NCBI RefSeq assembly: GCF_027924565.1
Contig: NZ_AP027041.1
Span: 124,001 to 188,000 of the forward strand
Source of the DNA: Lysobacter auxotrophicus
GTDB taxonomy: Bacteria; Pseudomonadota; Gammaproteobacteria; Xanthomonadales; Xanthomonadaceae
DNA length: 64,000 nucleotides
Direction: 5' to 3'
In this document: one piece after another, positions 48,058-57,429 of the stretch
Position numbering within the stretch: position 1 is the stretch's first letter
Layout: each line of letters begins with the position of its first letter
The notes under the pieces: generated by a model
Seen by the model: only the letters and a program-made list of their open reading frames with translations
Databases searched by the model: none
What the model was told of the DNA's origin: nothing
Position numbers and translations under genes: made by a program

Positions 48058-50744
48058 CGAACCGCGCCGGCCATCGCCTGCCGGCTTTCCGGGTGCCGGG
48101 CCGTGCGCTCCTGGGCACCGCGATCGGCTGCGCGCTCTTCGCCTGGTCGACGGCACACGCCGCACCGACAGCGCCCGCCGACGCCCAGTTCGACGTGACG
48201 CTGCTCGCCGGTGGCGCGCAGCAGGCGGTCGACCTCTCGCGCTTCGAGCGCGGCAACGTGGTGTCGCCCGGCCTGTACCGCCTCGATCTCTACCTGGACG
48301 GCCAGTGGTCGGGCGCCTCCGATGTCCGCTTCGTCGCGCCCAGCCCCGACGAGAGCGCCGTGCCGTGCTTCACCGCCGCGATGTTCGACCGCCTCGGCCT
48401 GCCGCGCGCGAAGCTGGACGAGGCCGCGCGTGCGCGGCTGGAAGCGAAGGACGGCTGCGTCGCGATCCAGGACGTCATCCCCGGTGCCATCGCGACGTAC
48501 GACCAGACCGAACTGCGCCTGGACGTGACCGTGCCGCAGGCGTGGCTGGGCTATCGCGCGCGTGGCTATGTCAGCCCGGACCAGTGGAGCAGCGGAGTGA
48601 CCGCCGGCCTGCTCGACTACAGCGCCAATCTCTATCGCACCCGCAGTGGCGAGCTGGAACAGACGGCGGGCTTCGTCGGCCTCAATGCCGGGCTGAACCT
48701 CGGCGCGTGGCGCCTGCGGCACGACGGCAACTACAGCTGGCAGTCCGCCGTGGCCGGCGCGCCCACCAGACGCCAGTACGAGTCGATCGCCACCTACGCC
48801 CGCCGCGACATCGCCTCGATGAACGCGCAGGTCACCCTGGGCGACAGCTATACGACGGGCGAACTGTTCGACAGCGTCGGCATCCGTGGCCTGCAACTGG
48901 CGACCGACGACCGCATGCTCCCCGAATCGCAGCGCGGCTACGCGCCGACCGTACGCGGCGTGGCCGAGAGCAACGCCCGCGTCACCATCCGCCAGAACGG
49001 CGTGCTGCTGTACGAAACCACGGTGTCGCCCGGTCCGTTCGCCATCGACGATCTCTACGCGACCGGTTACGGCGGCGACCTGGCGGTCACGGTCACCGAA
49101 GCCGACGGCCGCGTGCGCGCGTTCTCCGTGCCGTATGCCGCCGTTCCGCAGCAGCTGCGCCCCGGCACCTCGCGCTTCGGCGTCGCCGTGGGCACGGTGC
49201 GCGAGGACACGTCGCACGACGAGCCCATGCTGGTCCAGGCGACGCTGCAGCGCGGCCTCACCAATGCGGTGACCGGCTATGGCGGCCTGCTCGGCACGAC
49301 CGGCTACGGTGCCGCGCTGGGCGGCGTAGCCCTCAACACGCGCGCCGGCGCGATCGCGCTCGACCTCACGGTCGCGCGCACCGAGCTGCCGGGCCAGGAG
49401 CGCCAGAGCGGCCAGAGCCTGCGCGCCACCTACAGCAAGATCCTCCCCGGCTCCGGCACGTCCTTCAGCCTGGCCTCGTACCGCTATTCGACCGACGGCT
49501 ACTACAGCCTGCGCGAAGCCCTCGCCGCGCGCGATTTCGCGCTGGGTCGGCCGATCGACGACGGCCTGCCGGACGAGGACCTCGCCGGCGTGCTCACGCC
49601 GGAACAGCGCGCCGCGCTCCAGAGCGATCGCAACGCCAGCCTGCTCGCGTACACCGATGCGCTGCAGCGCCAGCGCAATCGCTTCGACCTCAACCTCAAC
49701 CAGCGCCTGGGCCAGGCCGGCGGCAATCTGTACGCGACCCTATCGGCGCGCGACTACTGGACGCGCGAAGGCACCGACACGCAGTTCCAGGTCGGCTACA
49801 ACAACCACTACCGCTGGTTCAATTACGGCGTGACGGCCACGCGCCTGCGCGACCTGCAGGGTCGCTACGCCAACCAGTTCTCGCTCAACTTCACCGTGCC
49901 GCTGGGCAGCAGCCCGCGCGCGCCGATGGCCACCGCGGCGCTGGTGCACGACACCGAAGGCCAGAACCAGACGCAATTGACCGTCTCCGGCAGCGCCGGC
50001 GAGGCCAACCAGTTCACCTACGGCGTGAGCGGCGCCCACAGCGACGCCGTCGGCACGTCCGGCAGCGTCAACGCCGGCTATCGCGCGCCCTGGGCGGCGG
50101 CGAACGCCAGCTACGGCCAAGGCGACGGGTATTCGCAGGCGTCGCTGGGCGTGTCGGGCACCGTCGTCGCGCACGCTGGCGGCATCACCCTGGGCCAGCC
50201 GGCCGGCGACACGGTGGCGCTGGTGCACGCACCCAACGCCCGGGGCGCCAGCGTCGCCAACGCGCCCGGCGTCAAGGTCGACCGCTTCGGTTACGCGCTG
50301 GTCCCGTACCTCTCGCCGTACCAGATGAACGTCGTGGAGCTGGACCCGAAGGGCCTGCCGCTCGACGTGCAACTCAACGCCACCAGCGCCCGCGTGGCGC
50401 CGACCGCGGGCAGCGTCGCGCTGCTCGAGTTCGACACCGAATACGGCCGCACGCTCCTGCTGCGCGTGCGCATGGCCGACGGCCGCGTCGTACCGTTCGG
50501 CGCCGAAGTCACCGATCTGCAGGGCCAGGCGCTCGGCACCGTCGGCCAGGGCGGCCGCCTGCTGCTGCGCGGCGCTACGAAGCAAGGCACGGTCTCGCTC
50601 AGCTGGCAGGAAGGCGACAAGCCGATGCAGTGCACCTTCACCTACCAGACGCCGGAGTCCGTGCCGGGCGCCGCCGCCAACGAATTGCCGACGGCCGACG
50701 CGCGCTGCACGCCGACGGTCACCTTTGCCGCCGCCAGCCTGTGA
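48054..50744 (+). CDS. Fimbrial outer-membrane usher
   Basis: An 896-residue usher with signal peptide (LLGTAIGCALFAWSTAHA). The N-terminal domain has DVTLLAGGAQQAVDLSRFERG, GLYRLDLYLDG and CFTAAMFDRLGL. The barrel contains LGDSYTTGELFDSVGIRGLQ and the plug region YAPTVRGVAESNARVTIRQNG. C-terminal domains end with a CTFTYQTPE segment. The GTG start at 48054 overlaps the chaperone stop (GTGA). Ushers assemble and export pilins across the outer membrane. Length is typical (about 800-900 aa). Confidence 0.93.
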   Translation: MTNRAGHRLPAFRVPGRALLGTAIGCALFAWSTAHAAPTAPADAQFDVTLLAGGAQQAVDLSRFERGNVVSPGLYRLDLYLDGQWSGASDVRFVAPSPDESAVPCFTAAMFDRLGLPRAKLDEAARARLEAKDGCVAIQDVIPGAIATYDQTELRLDVTVPQAWLGYRARGYVSPDQWSSGVTAGLLDYSANLYRTRSGELEQTAGFVGLNAGLNLGAWRLRHDGNYSWQSAVAGAPTRRQYESIATYARRDIASMNAQVTLGDSYTTGELFDSVGIRGLQLATDDRMLPESQRGYAPTVRGVAESNARVTIRQNGVLLYETTVSPGPFAIDDLYATGYGGDLAVTVTEADGRVRAFSVPYAAVPQQLRPGTSRFGVAVGTVREDTSHDEPMLVQATLQRGLTNAVTGYGGLLGTTGYGAALGGVALNTRAGAIALDLTVARTELPGQERQSGQSLRATYSKILPGSGTSFSLASYRYSTDGYYSLREALAARDFALGRPIDDGLPDEDLAGVLTPEQRAALQSDRNASLLAYTDALQRQRNRFDLNLNQRLGQAGGNLYATLSARDYWTREGTDTQFQVGYNNHYRWFNYGVTATRLRDLQGRYANQFSLNFTVPLGSSPRAPMATAALVHDTEGQNQTQLTVSGSAGEANQFTYGVSGAHSDAVGTSGSVNAGYRAPWAAANASYGQGDGYSQASLGVSGTVVAHAGGITLGQPAGDTVALVHAPNARGASVANAPGVKVDRFGYALVPYLSPYQMNVVELDPKGLPLDVQLNATSARVAPTAGSVALLEFDTEYGRTLLLRVRMADGRVVPFGAEVTDLQGQALGTVGQGGRLLLRGATKQGTVSLSWQEGDKPMQCTFTYQTPESVPGAAANELPTADARCTPTVTFAAASL

Positions 50745-50757
50745 TCGACTGGAATCC

Positions 50758-51834
50758 ATGAAGACGCCCCCCCGGAAGATCCCCAGCCCGCACGCGACGC
50801 AACATCGCCGGGTCTTGCCGTGGATCGGTGCGCTGGTGTTCCTCCTGCTCGTGCTGCTGGTCGCCGTTCCCGGCGCCGCGCACGCCGCAACGGCCAACTG
50901 CACCACCACGTCGGCAGGGACGTTGAACATGGGCAGCGTCACCGTCGAACCCGACATGCCGGTCGGCACGCTGCTGGGCACGCCGACGTCGATCACGATG
51001 CGGTTCACCTGCACCAACATTCCCGGCGTGAGCGACGGCGGCAACAGCCTCTTCATCCAGGCCGGTGGGCTGGCGCCGCGCGATGCGATGGATACCGGCG
51101 CCAACGGCATCATCTTCGCCACCTCGATCGACGGCATCGGCCTGAAGCTCACCAGCACCGACGACATGCCCAAGGCCGAGGTCTGCCTGCAGTGCGGCCC
51201 GTTCTCCACGGCGGGCTTCGAGATCGGCCCGGTCTCGCGCACGCAGCGCTACGTCAACCAGAACTTCACCGCGCAGTTCATCAAGACCAAGGCCGAAGTG
51301 AGCCCGGGCACGGTGCAGGGCGTGCGCCTGATGCAGTTCTGGTGGTACGAGTACGGCTTCACGGCCAGCAGTGGCCCGATGAGCACCGGCCTGACCTTGA
51401 ACGGCGGCGCGACCGTCGCCGTGACGGGGTGCAAGGTGAACACCGACTCGCAGAACATGACGGTCACGCTGCCGCGCATCGGCACCGCCGCGTTGCCGGC
51501 GGTGAACTCGACCGCCGGCCGCACGCGCTTCAACATCAACCTCAACTGCCAGGCGGGCACGACGGCGCGCATCACCTTCGCCACGACCAGCGCCTACAGC
51601 AGCGCCAACGGCGTGATCAATCCGACCACGGGCACGGGCATGGCGAGCAACGTCGGCATCCAACTGCTCAACGCGGCGGCAAGCGCCCCGGTCCCGTTCA
51701 ACGTGGCGCAATCGATGGGCGCCACGCCCAACGGCGCGTGGACGCTGCCGTTCCATGTGCAGTACTACCGCACCGGCGCGATCACCGCAGGCAACGTGCG
51801 CGGCACGCTGACCTTCACCATGACCTACCAGTAA
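50758..51834 (+). CDS. Fimbrial adhesin / tip subunit
   Basis: A 358-residue two-domain subunit with a hydrophobic signal segment (IGALVFLLLVLLVAVPGAAHA, about residues 23-43). Residues about 45-225 form a lectin-like or tip domain with several cysteines, including VCLQCGPF. Residues about 230-358 form a pilin domain (GGATVAVTGCKVN, LNCQAGTTARITF) ending RGTLTFTMTYQ. This two-domain layout fits a tip adhesin. It follows the usher by 13 bp and closes the operon. Receptor unknown. Confidence 0.85.
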   Translation: MKTPPRKIPSPHATQHRRVLPWIGALVFLLLVLLVAVPGAAHAATANCTTTSAGTLNMGSVTVEPDMPVGTLLGTPTSITMRFTCTNIPGVSDGGNSLFIQAGGLAPRDAMDTGANGIIFATSIDGIGLKLTSTDDMPKAEVCLQCGPFSTAGFEIGPVSRTQRYVNQNFTAQFIKTKAEVSPGTVQGVRLMQFWWYEYGFTASSGPMSTGLTLNGGATVAVTGCKVNTDSQNMTVTLPRIGTAALPAVNSTAGRTRFNINLNCQAGTTARITFATTSAYSSANGVINPTTGTGMASNVGIQLLNAAASAPVPFNVAQSMGATPNGAWTLPFHVQYYRTGAITAGNVRGTLTFTMTYQ

Positions 51835-51844
51835 CCGCGGTGGG

Positions 51845-51868
51845 CGCGCCGGCTAAAGCCGCGCGCAT
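51845..51868. terminator. Weak hairpin after the fimbrial operon
   Basis: GCGCGCCGGC, loop TAAA, GCCGCGCGC, in the 55-bp gap between the adhesin stop and the convergent 112-aa gene. No T-run follows. Confidence 0.45.
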
Positions 51869-51889
51869 CGGGGTCGTAAACCTTCCTGG

Positions 51890-52228
51890 TCAGTCGTACG
51901 TCTGCGTCGCCACCCAGACCGTTTCCTGGTTGCCCGCAGCGCGGACGTAACCCGCGTAGTAGCTCACCAGTTGCGAGCGCGCATGCGCCGTCGCGGGTTC
52001 CACCTGCAAGGTGTAGGTCGAGGGGCTCGATGTCCCCGCGCAGGTGGTTCGATGAAGGTGTTGCGGCACGGTCTGTGCAGGTGTCTGGATGACGGCGGGC
52101 GCGCAGGTGGGATTCACCACGCTGCCCGTGAACGTGATGCGGCCGCCGGCCGCATGCGCATTCGCGCTCGCCGTTACTACCACCATTGCGCAGAGCACGG
52201 CGCCCACCGTGGCTCTGACTCGCTTCAT
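51890..52228 (-). CDS. Short pilin-like secreted protein
   Basis: A 112-residue protein with signal peptide (VGAVLCAMVVVTASANAHA). The mature start GGRITFTGSVVNPTC is the usual opening of type 1 pilins, and a second cysteine (TTCAGT) could close the disulfide. The domain is only about 90 residues long, shorter than a normal pilin (about 150), and ends in a strand-like ETVWVATQTYD. It is convergent with the fimbrial operon. It may be a minor subunit or a shrunken pilin remnant. Confidence 0.65.
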   Translation of the reverse strand: MKRVRATVGAVLCAMVVVTASANAHAAGGRITFTGSVVNPTCAPAVIQTPAQTVPQHLHRTTCAGTSSPSTYTLQVEPATAHARSQLVSYYAGYVRAAGNQETVWVATQTYD

Positions 52229-52607
52229 GGCCTTTCGTTGCGCCTCACTGCGCGTAGTTCGCCTGTTCGCTCCATCGGCCGGGCTGAAGCTTCCTGAAGG
52301 GCATGGCCCGGTCGGCGTCCAAGAATTGCGACCGACGTCACATTTCGCGCGGCGCTACGCCGCCCGGATAGCCAAGCGCATCCGGGGTCATGGCGATGTG
52401 TTCTGGGAGGCGCGATGGCCGGCGTGGGCGCGCCGGCGAAGAAAAAAGGAGGCCGGGGCCTCCTTCAAATCCGGCCGGGGCCGGAGGACTTCGAGTTGTG
52501 GCATGGCTCCGGCTCGCGCCGGACGGAGGGCAGACTAACGGGCCTTCAAACCTAATGCAACCCCTTAAGAGATGCGGTGCAAGTCTTTGAATTTGAAGGC
52601 GTGACCC
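52229..52607. other. Intergenic region between pilin-like gene and acid phosphatase
   Basis: About 380 bp without a gene. It holds the minus-strand terminator at 52443-52467 and an imperfect CCGGCCGGGGCCGG palindrome near 52472, plus a short GGCTCCGGCTCGCGCCGG hairpin near 52505. A c-di-GMP riboswitch was sought upstream of the pilin-like gene and not found. Confidence 0.5.
52443..52467 (-). terminator. Rho-independent terminator after acid phosphatase gene
   Basis: On the minus strand: AAGGAGGCC, loop CC, GGCCTCCTT followed by TTTTC. It ends the minus-strand run rep-VOC-GNAT-phosphatase. Confidence 0.85.
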
Positions 52608-53513
52608 TCACTCCTGCCGCAGCGCCGCGCGCTTGGCCTCGCGGCGCGCCTCGCGCGGCTGGGCCCACTCGTTGTTGAACAGCGCCGGCTCCCAGCTGCC
52701 GTACGTCGGATTGGGCAGCATGAACCAGCGTTCGCCGAACCAGTCGCCGTATTCGTCCAGCAACTGCGCGCGGCCTTCGCGCGTGTTCGCGGTCACCTGC
52801 ACGAAGTCGCCGAGCTGGTCGCCGAACTGCATCAGCACGCGGTACTGCTGCCCGGCGAGGCGGCGACGGCAATCCTTCTCGCTGCCGTTCTGTTCGCAGC
52901 CTTCGACGACGGTGCCGAGCCCGAGGAACACGCTGTCGTCCTTCACCGGCATGCCGACGGCCTTGAGGTTGGCGATCGTCGCGTCCTTCAGGTGCACGGC
53001 GCGGTTGGACAGATAGATGATCGTCACGCCCTTCGCGGCGGCGGCCTTGGCGAAATCGACCACGCCCGGCACGGCGCGCGCCTTCTTCTCGGCGACCCAC
53101 GCGTCCCAGGTGACCTCGTCGTACTCCTTGCCCTGGCTGACCAGGCGCGCCTGGTAGGGCGAGTTGTCGAGCACGGTCTCGTCGACGTCCATGACGACCG
53201 CCGGCGGCAGGCCGTCGGCCGGATTGCCGCGTTCGCCGGTCACCAGCGCGTCCCAGTGCTTTTCCTTCAGCGCGACGTCCAGTTTGTCCGCGGCGGCGCG
53301 ATAGATCGTGGTCGTCGCGGCCGGGTACTCGGCGCTGGCCTGCACCCACAGCACGGCATTGAGGTTGTCGTCGGCCGGCGTCGCCGGCTTCGCGGCCGCG
53401 GCAGGCGTGGCCGCGGGAGCGGGCGCGTCGGGCGCGAGCGTGTCGGCGCGCTTGCAGGCGCCCAGCGCGAGCGCGCAGGCGAGGACGGACAGGGTGAGGG
53501 CGCGAGGCGACAT
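52608..53513 (-). CDS. HAD-type acid phosphatase lipoprotein (e(P4)/class B-like)
   Basis: A 301-residue phosphatase with signal peptide and lipobox LGAC (Cys20), so probably outer-membrane anchored. The HAD nucleophile motif is VVMDVDETVLDNS near residue 110; then WVAEKKARAVPGVVDF, the motif II YLSNRAVHL and a late FGDQLGDF with the metal-binding aspartates. It resembles the 5'-nucleotidase, lipoprotein e(P4) family, which scavenges nucleotides in the periplasm. Last gene of a minus-strand run, 78 bp after the GNAT gene, followed by a strong terminator. Confidence 0.92.
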   Translation of the reverse strand: MSPRALTLSVLACALALGACKRADTLAPDAPAPAATPAAAAKPATPADDNLNAVLWVQASAEYPAATTTIYRAAADKLDVALKEKHWDALVTGERGNPADGLPPAVVMDVDETVLDNSPYQARLVSQGKEYDEVTWDAWVAEKKARAVPGVVDFAKAAAAKGVTIIYLSNRAVHLKDATIANLKAVGMPVKDDSVFLGLGTVVEGCEQNGSEKDCRRRLAGQQYRVLMQFGDQLGDFVQVTANTREGRAQLLDEYGDWFGERWFMLPNPTYGSWEPALFNNEWAQPREARREAKRAALRQE

Positions 53514-53591
53514 GGCGATGGCACTTCCGAAAGGACGCGCGATTCTAGCCGAGCCATGCTGCGCTGCCGTTTCACGGACGGGCGGTTCGCC

Positions 53592-54083
53592 TCACGCGCG
53601 CGCGATCTGCAACGACACCTGCTTGCGTCCCTCGGCCACCCATTGCGAACCGACTTCCGCAAAGCCGAATGCCGCGTGGAAACGGCGCGAGGCTTCGTTC
53701 GGCGGGACTGTGTAGAACTCGCATGTCACGGTGTCCACGCTGGAGGCGCGCGCGAACTCGAACAGGTCGCGATACAGCAGCGGCCCGAGCTTGCGACCCT
53801 GGTGCGTGCCGGCCACGACGATCCGGTCGACATAGAGGAAGTGCGGATACCGCTGCGCGAACCAGACGTAGTTGGGGCTGTCGTACGCGACGCCTTCGCG
53901 GAAGGCGAGCAGGAACGCGACGACCTCGTCGCCCTCGCAGGCGACACGGTGATAAGCGGCCATCGCGTCGAGTTCCTGCAGCCGCGCCGCATCCATCGGG
54001 CTGAGCATCTCCTCGGACTCGAGATTCAGCGCAAGGATGCGCGTGTGATCGACCGCGGTCGCAGGGCGGATCGTGAAGCTCAT
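53592..54083 (-). CDS. GNAT-family N-acetyltransferase
   Basis: A 163-residue acetyltransferase that starts TIRPATAVDHTRILALN and has the acetyl-CoA loop VDRIVVAGTHQGRKLGPLLYR near residue 96, then NEASRRFHAAFGFAEVGSQ. Substrate unknown. Its start overlaps the VOC gene stop (ATGA), indicating translational coupling. Confidence 0.88.
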   Translation of the reverse strand: MSFTIRPATAVDHTRILALNLESEEMLSPMDAARLQELDAMAAYHRVACEGDEVVAFLLAFREGVAYDSPNYVWFAQRYPHFLYVDRIVVAGTHQGRKLGPLLYRDLFEFARASSVDTVTCEFYTVPPNEASRRFHAAFGFAEVGSQWVAEGRKQVSLQIARA

Positions 54084-54472
54084 GCGCCGGCCTCGTACAG
54101 CTCGATCGGCAGGTCGTCCGGATCGGCGAAGAAGGTGAAGCGCCGGCCGGTGTATTCGTCGACGCGGACCGGTTCGACCGCCACGCCGTGCGATTCCAGT
54201 TCCGCCGCGCTCGCCGCGACGTCGGCGACTTCGAAGGCGAGATGCCGCAGGCCGCAGGCTTCCGGCCGCGACGTACGCGGTGGCGGCGAGGGGAACGAGA
54301 ACAGTTCGATCTGCGTGCCGTCCGGGAGCGCGAGATCGAGCTTCCAGGAATCGCGCGCCTCGCGATACGCCTCGGCGACGACGCGCAGGCCGAGCACGCG
54401 CGTGTAGAAATCCTTCGACCGCGCGTAGTCGGAGGCGATGATCGCGACGTGGTGGATGCGCGTGAGGTTCAT
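54080..54472 (-). CDS. VOC-family protein (glyoxalase I-like, GloA2 type)
   Basis: A 130-residue single VOC module: metal-binding positions are suggested by RIHHVAIIASD (His7/8), ELFSF near residue 67, LRHLAFEV and a terminal LPIELYE. This resembles the SMU1112c/YaeR-type glyoxalase-like proteins. Lactoylglutathione lyase activity is possible but not proved. I start at 54472 (MNLTRIHH); the frame upstream runs into the rep 3' end. The gene lies 16 bp after rep and overlaps the GNAT gene. Confidence 0.88.
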   Translation of the reverse strand: MNLTRIHHVAIIASDYARSKDFYTRVLGLRVVAEAYREARDSWKLDLALPDGTQIELFSFPSPPPRTSRPEACGLRHLAFEVADVAASAAELESHGVAVEPVRVDEYTGRRFTFFADPDDLPIELYEAGA

Positions 54473-54488
54473 GCGTGCACGCGCCGTC

Positions 54489-56468
54489 CTATTCGCCCAG
54501 CAAGGCCTTGATCGCCGCGAACCCCGCGGCCGCACGTTCCTGCTTGCGCGCCGCGTCCGCCACCGGGTCCGCGCCGTCGCGCTGGATTTCCGCCGCCGGC
54601 AGCTCGTCGTAGAAACGGCTCGGCTTCAGGCGGATCTTGTCGCCCCACTTGGACGCCTCGCGCGAATGCGACAGCCACAGCTGTTCCTTCGCGCGCGTGA
54701 TGCCCACATACAGCAGTCGGCGTTCTTCCTCGAGCGAGCCTTCTTCCAGCGCCATTTCGTGCGGCAGCGTGCCGTCTTCCATGCCGACGATGAACACGTA
54801 GCGGAATTCCAGACCCTTGGCCGCATGCAGCGACATCAATCGCACCTGGTTACCCGGCTCGCCCTTGTCGGCGTGCGAGAGCAGCGCGAGCTGCGCGGCG
54901 AGTTCGCCCGGGCCCGAACCCTTGCCGCCGTCGAACCATTCCGACAGTTCTTCGAGGTTTTCCTTGCGACGCTGGAACGTCGCCTCGTCCTTGCACTGCG
55001 CGCGGATCGACGCGAGCAGGCCGCTCTTTTCGGCGAGCACGCGCACCAGTTCCGCCGGCGAGATCTTGAACGCCTCGCCGCGCAGGTGCCGCACGATGCT
55101 GACGAAACCGTCGAGCGCGTTCGCCGCGCGCGGCTGCAACTGCTTCAGCACGCCGATCTGTTCGGCGGCGCGCGACATCGGCATGTGCGCGTGCTGGGCG
55201 ATTTCAGCCAGCTTGGCCAGCGTCGTCGCGCCGACCTCGCGCTTGGGCGACTGCACGGCGCGCAGGAACGCCGCGTCGTCGTCGGGATTGGCGATCAGGC
55301 GCAGCCACGACAGCGCGTCCTTCACTTCGCCGCGTTCCAGAAACGCCGTGCCGCCGCTGAGGTGGTACGGCACGCGCAGCAGCTGCAGTGCCTTTTCCAG
55401 CGCACGACTCTGGAAATTGCCCCGGAACAGGATGCAGAAATCGCTCCACGGCGCGGTCTTCGCGGCGGCGAGGAAGTGGATCTCGGCGGCGACCTTCTCC
55501 GCTTCGTGCGCGCTGTCGCGGCATTCCCACACGCGGATGCGCTCGCCGTCGGCCTGGTCGCTCCACAGCGTCTTGGGATGCTCGTGCGGGTTGTGCGCGA
55601 TCAACGCGTTCGCCGTGCGCAGCACGCGATTGGAGCAGCGGTAGTTCTGCTCCAGCTTGATGATCTGCAGCGACGGGTAGTCACGGCCCAGCTGCAGCAG
55701 GTTATCGGGATTGGCGCCGCGCCAGGCGTAGATCGACTGGTCGTCGTCGCCCACGCAGGTGAACAGGCCCTTGTCGCCGGCGAGCGCCTTGAGCAGGCGG
55801 TACTGCGCGTCGTTGGTGTCCTGGCACTCGTCGACCAGCAGGTAGCCGATGCGTTCGCGCCACGCCAGGCGCAGCGTCTCGTCGGCTTCCAGCATCTGCA
55901 CCGGCAGGCGGATGAGGTCGTCGAAGTCCACCGCGTTGAACGTCGACAGCCGCGCCTGGTAACGCTGGTACATCAGCGCCGCTTCCATCTCGCGCGGGCT
56001 CTTGGACACCGCGAGCGCCTCTTCCGGCGACAGCCCGGCGTTCTTCGCCCGCGAGATCAGGTTGCGCATGTCGTCGATCGCGTCGGGCTTGCTGCCCGCA
56101 GGCATCAGGTCCTTGATCTGCGCGTTGCTGTCGTCGCTGTCGAACACCGAAAACCCGCGGCGCAGGCCGGCCTTGGCGTGATCGATCTGCAGGAACTTCA
56201 GCCCGAGCGCATGGAAGGTGCACACGGTCAGGCCTTCGGCCGCGTCGCCCTTGATGCGCTTGGCGACGCGCTCCTTCATTTCCTTTGCCGACTTGTTGGT
56301 GAAGGTGATGGCGGCGATTCGCTTGGCCGGCATCGTGCGCGATGCGATCAGGTGCGCGATCTTCTCGACGATCACGCGCGTCTTGCCGCTGCCCGCGCCG
56401 GCGAGCACGAGCAGGGGGCCGTCGGTGTGCAGGACGGCGGCGCGCTGAGGGGGATTGAGACCGTGCAT
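54489..56468 (-). CDS. rep: ATP-dependent DNA helicase Rep
   Basis: A 659-residue superfamily 1A helicase, matching Rep in length (673 aa in E. coli). Motifs in order: Q motif LNPPQRAAV, Walker A AGAGSGKT (residues 23-30), Ia AITFTNKSAKEM, Walker B DECQDTND, III GDDDQSIYAWRGA, IV, V RLMSLHAAKGLEF and VI YVGITRAKEQL. Rep restarts or clears stalled replication forks by 3'-5' unwinding. The start MHGLNPPQ at 56468 is family-like. It heads a tight minus-strand run with VOC, GNAT and phosphatase genes. Confidence 0.96.
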   Translation of the reverse strand: MHGLNPPQRAAVLHTDGPLLVLAGAGSGKTRVIVEKIAHLIASRTMPAKRIAAITFTNKSAKEMKERVAKRIKGDAAEGLTVCTFHALGLKFLQIDHAKAGLRRGFSVFDSDDSNAQIKDLMPAGSKPDAIDDMRNLISRAKNAGLSPEEALAVSKSPREMEAALMYQRYQARLSTFNAVDFDDLIRLPVQMLEADETLRLAWRERIGYLLVDECQDTNDAQYRLLKALAGDKGLFTCVGDDDQSIYAWRGANPDNLLQLGRDYPSLQIIKLEQNYRCSNRVLRTANALIAHNPHEHPKTLWSDQADGERIRVWECRDSAHEAEKVAAEIHFLAAAKTAPWSDFCILFRGNFQSRALEKALQLLRVPYHLSGGTAFLERGEVKDALSWLRLIANPDDDAAFLRAVQSPKREVGATTLAKLAEIAQHAHMPMSRAAEQIGVLKQLQPRAANALDGFVSIVRHLRGEAFKISPAELVRVLAEKSGLLASIRAQCKDEATFQRRKENLEELSEWFDGGKGSGPGELAAQLALLSHADKGEPGNQVRLMSLHAAKGLEFRYVFIVGMEDGTLPHEMALEEGSLEEERRLLYVGITRAKEQLWLSHSREASKWGDKIRLKPSRFYDELPAAEIQRDGADPVADAARKQERAAAGFAAIKALLGE

Positions 56469-56615
56469 GGGGCGTGTTTGCTGCCGCGGTGGCGGCCGCG
56501 TATTGTGCCGGAAGCGCCTTGTCGATGGGCGCGCTGCCTGGCTGAACACGGCGGCGTCATGATGCGAAGGCCGTCGCGCCGATGTCCCGTTCTCCAGCTG
56601 GAAGGAAGGGTCGCC

Positions 56616-57398
56616 ATGTCCACCCCACGCATCCTGGTCCCCGCGCTGATCGCGCTGCTGTTCGCCGCCGGCGCGCATGCCGACGAGGCGCCGCCGCTCA
56701 CCGGCGCGAGTTTCATGGAACTCGACGCGATGCTGCCGTCGCTGCGCGGCCGCCCGAACGAGGAATTCCGCGTACAGGGCCTGAAGGCCTACCAGCAGCG
56801 CCACTACGACGACGCCATCCGCCGGTTCGAAATGGCGTCCGGCTATGCCGACAAGTATTCGCAGCACTACCTGAGCCTGATCCACTGGCACGGCGTGGGC
56901 ACGCCGGTGGATCGCGTGCAGGCGTACATCTGGAGCGACCTGGCCGCCGAGCGCGGCAATCCGCGGCTGCTCGCGATCCGCGAGAAGATGTGGGCGCAGC
57001 TGAGCGCGCAGGAGCAGGCGCGCGTTCCCGGCGAAGGCGAGTCGTACTACGCGCGCTACGGCGACGAGGTGGCCAAGCCGCGCGCCGAAGCCGAGATCCG
57101 TCGCTTCGCGCGCAACATGACCGGCAGCCGCGTCGGCTATCGCAACCAGCAGCTCGACACGGGCGGCGGACCGGTCAACGGCGTGTTCGCCACCGAGGTC
57201 GGGAGCAACGCGGCGGCGTATGCCGTGTCGCTGTCGGGCTCGGAGGACGAGCTCTACGGCAAGGAAGGCGGCCTGCAACGCCTCGACGGGTATTGGCAGG
57301 AACAGGATCGCCTGCTCGAAGGTACGGTCGAGATCGGCGAGCTGGAAACCGTGCGTCGCGGCGGTCGCGGCGCACCGCAGGATCCGCGCGAGCACTGA
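56616..57398 (+). CDS. Secreted SEL1/TPR-like protein, paralog 1
   Basis: A 260-residue protein with signal peptide (ILVPALIALLFAAGAHA). The middle part has SEL1-like helical repeats: LKAYQQRHYDDAIRRFEMASGYADKYSQHYLSL is split over residues about 55-90, then HWHGVGTPVDRVQAYIWSDLAAERGN and REKMWAQL. The start at 56616 has GGAAGGG at good spacing. It is a paralog of the next gene, sharing ADKYSQH, WHGVG, LAAER, REKMW, YGD-VAKPR and TGS-VGY. SEL1-type secreted proteins often mediate protein contacts; function here is unknown. Confidence 0.8.
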   Translation: MSTPRILVPALIALLFAAGAHADEAPPLTGASFMELDAMLPSLRGRPNEEFRVQGLKAYQQRHYDDAIRRFEMASGYADKYSQHYLSLIHWHGVGTPVDRVQAYIWSDLAAERGNPRLLAIREKMWAQLSAQEQARVPGEGESYYARYGDEVAKPRAEAEIRRFARNMTGSRVGYRNQQLDTGGGPVNGVFATEVGSNAAAYAVSLSGSEDELYGKEGGLQRLDGYWQEQDRLLEGTVEIGELETVRRGGRGAPQDPREH

Positions 57399-57429
57399 CG
57401 CATCACCCAACACAACGACGGAGAACGCC

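Noticed and set aside
52229-52345. c-di-GMP riboswitch upstream of the pilin-like gene
   Set aside because: The conserved GGCAAA/CCTCCGG core and paired stems of the class could not be found on the minus strand.
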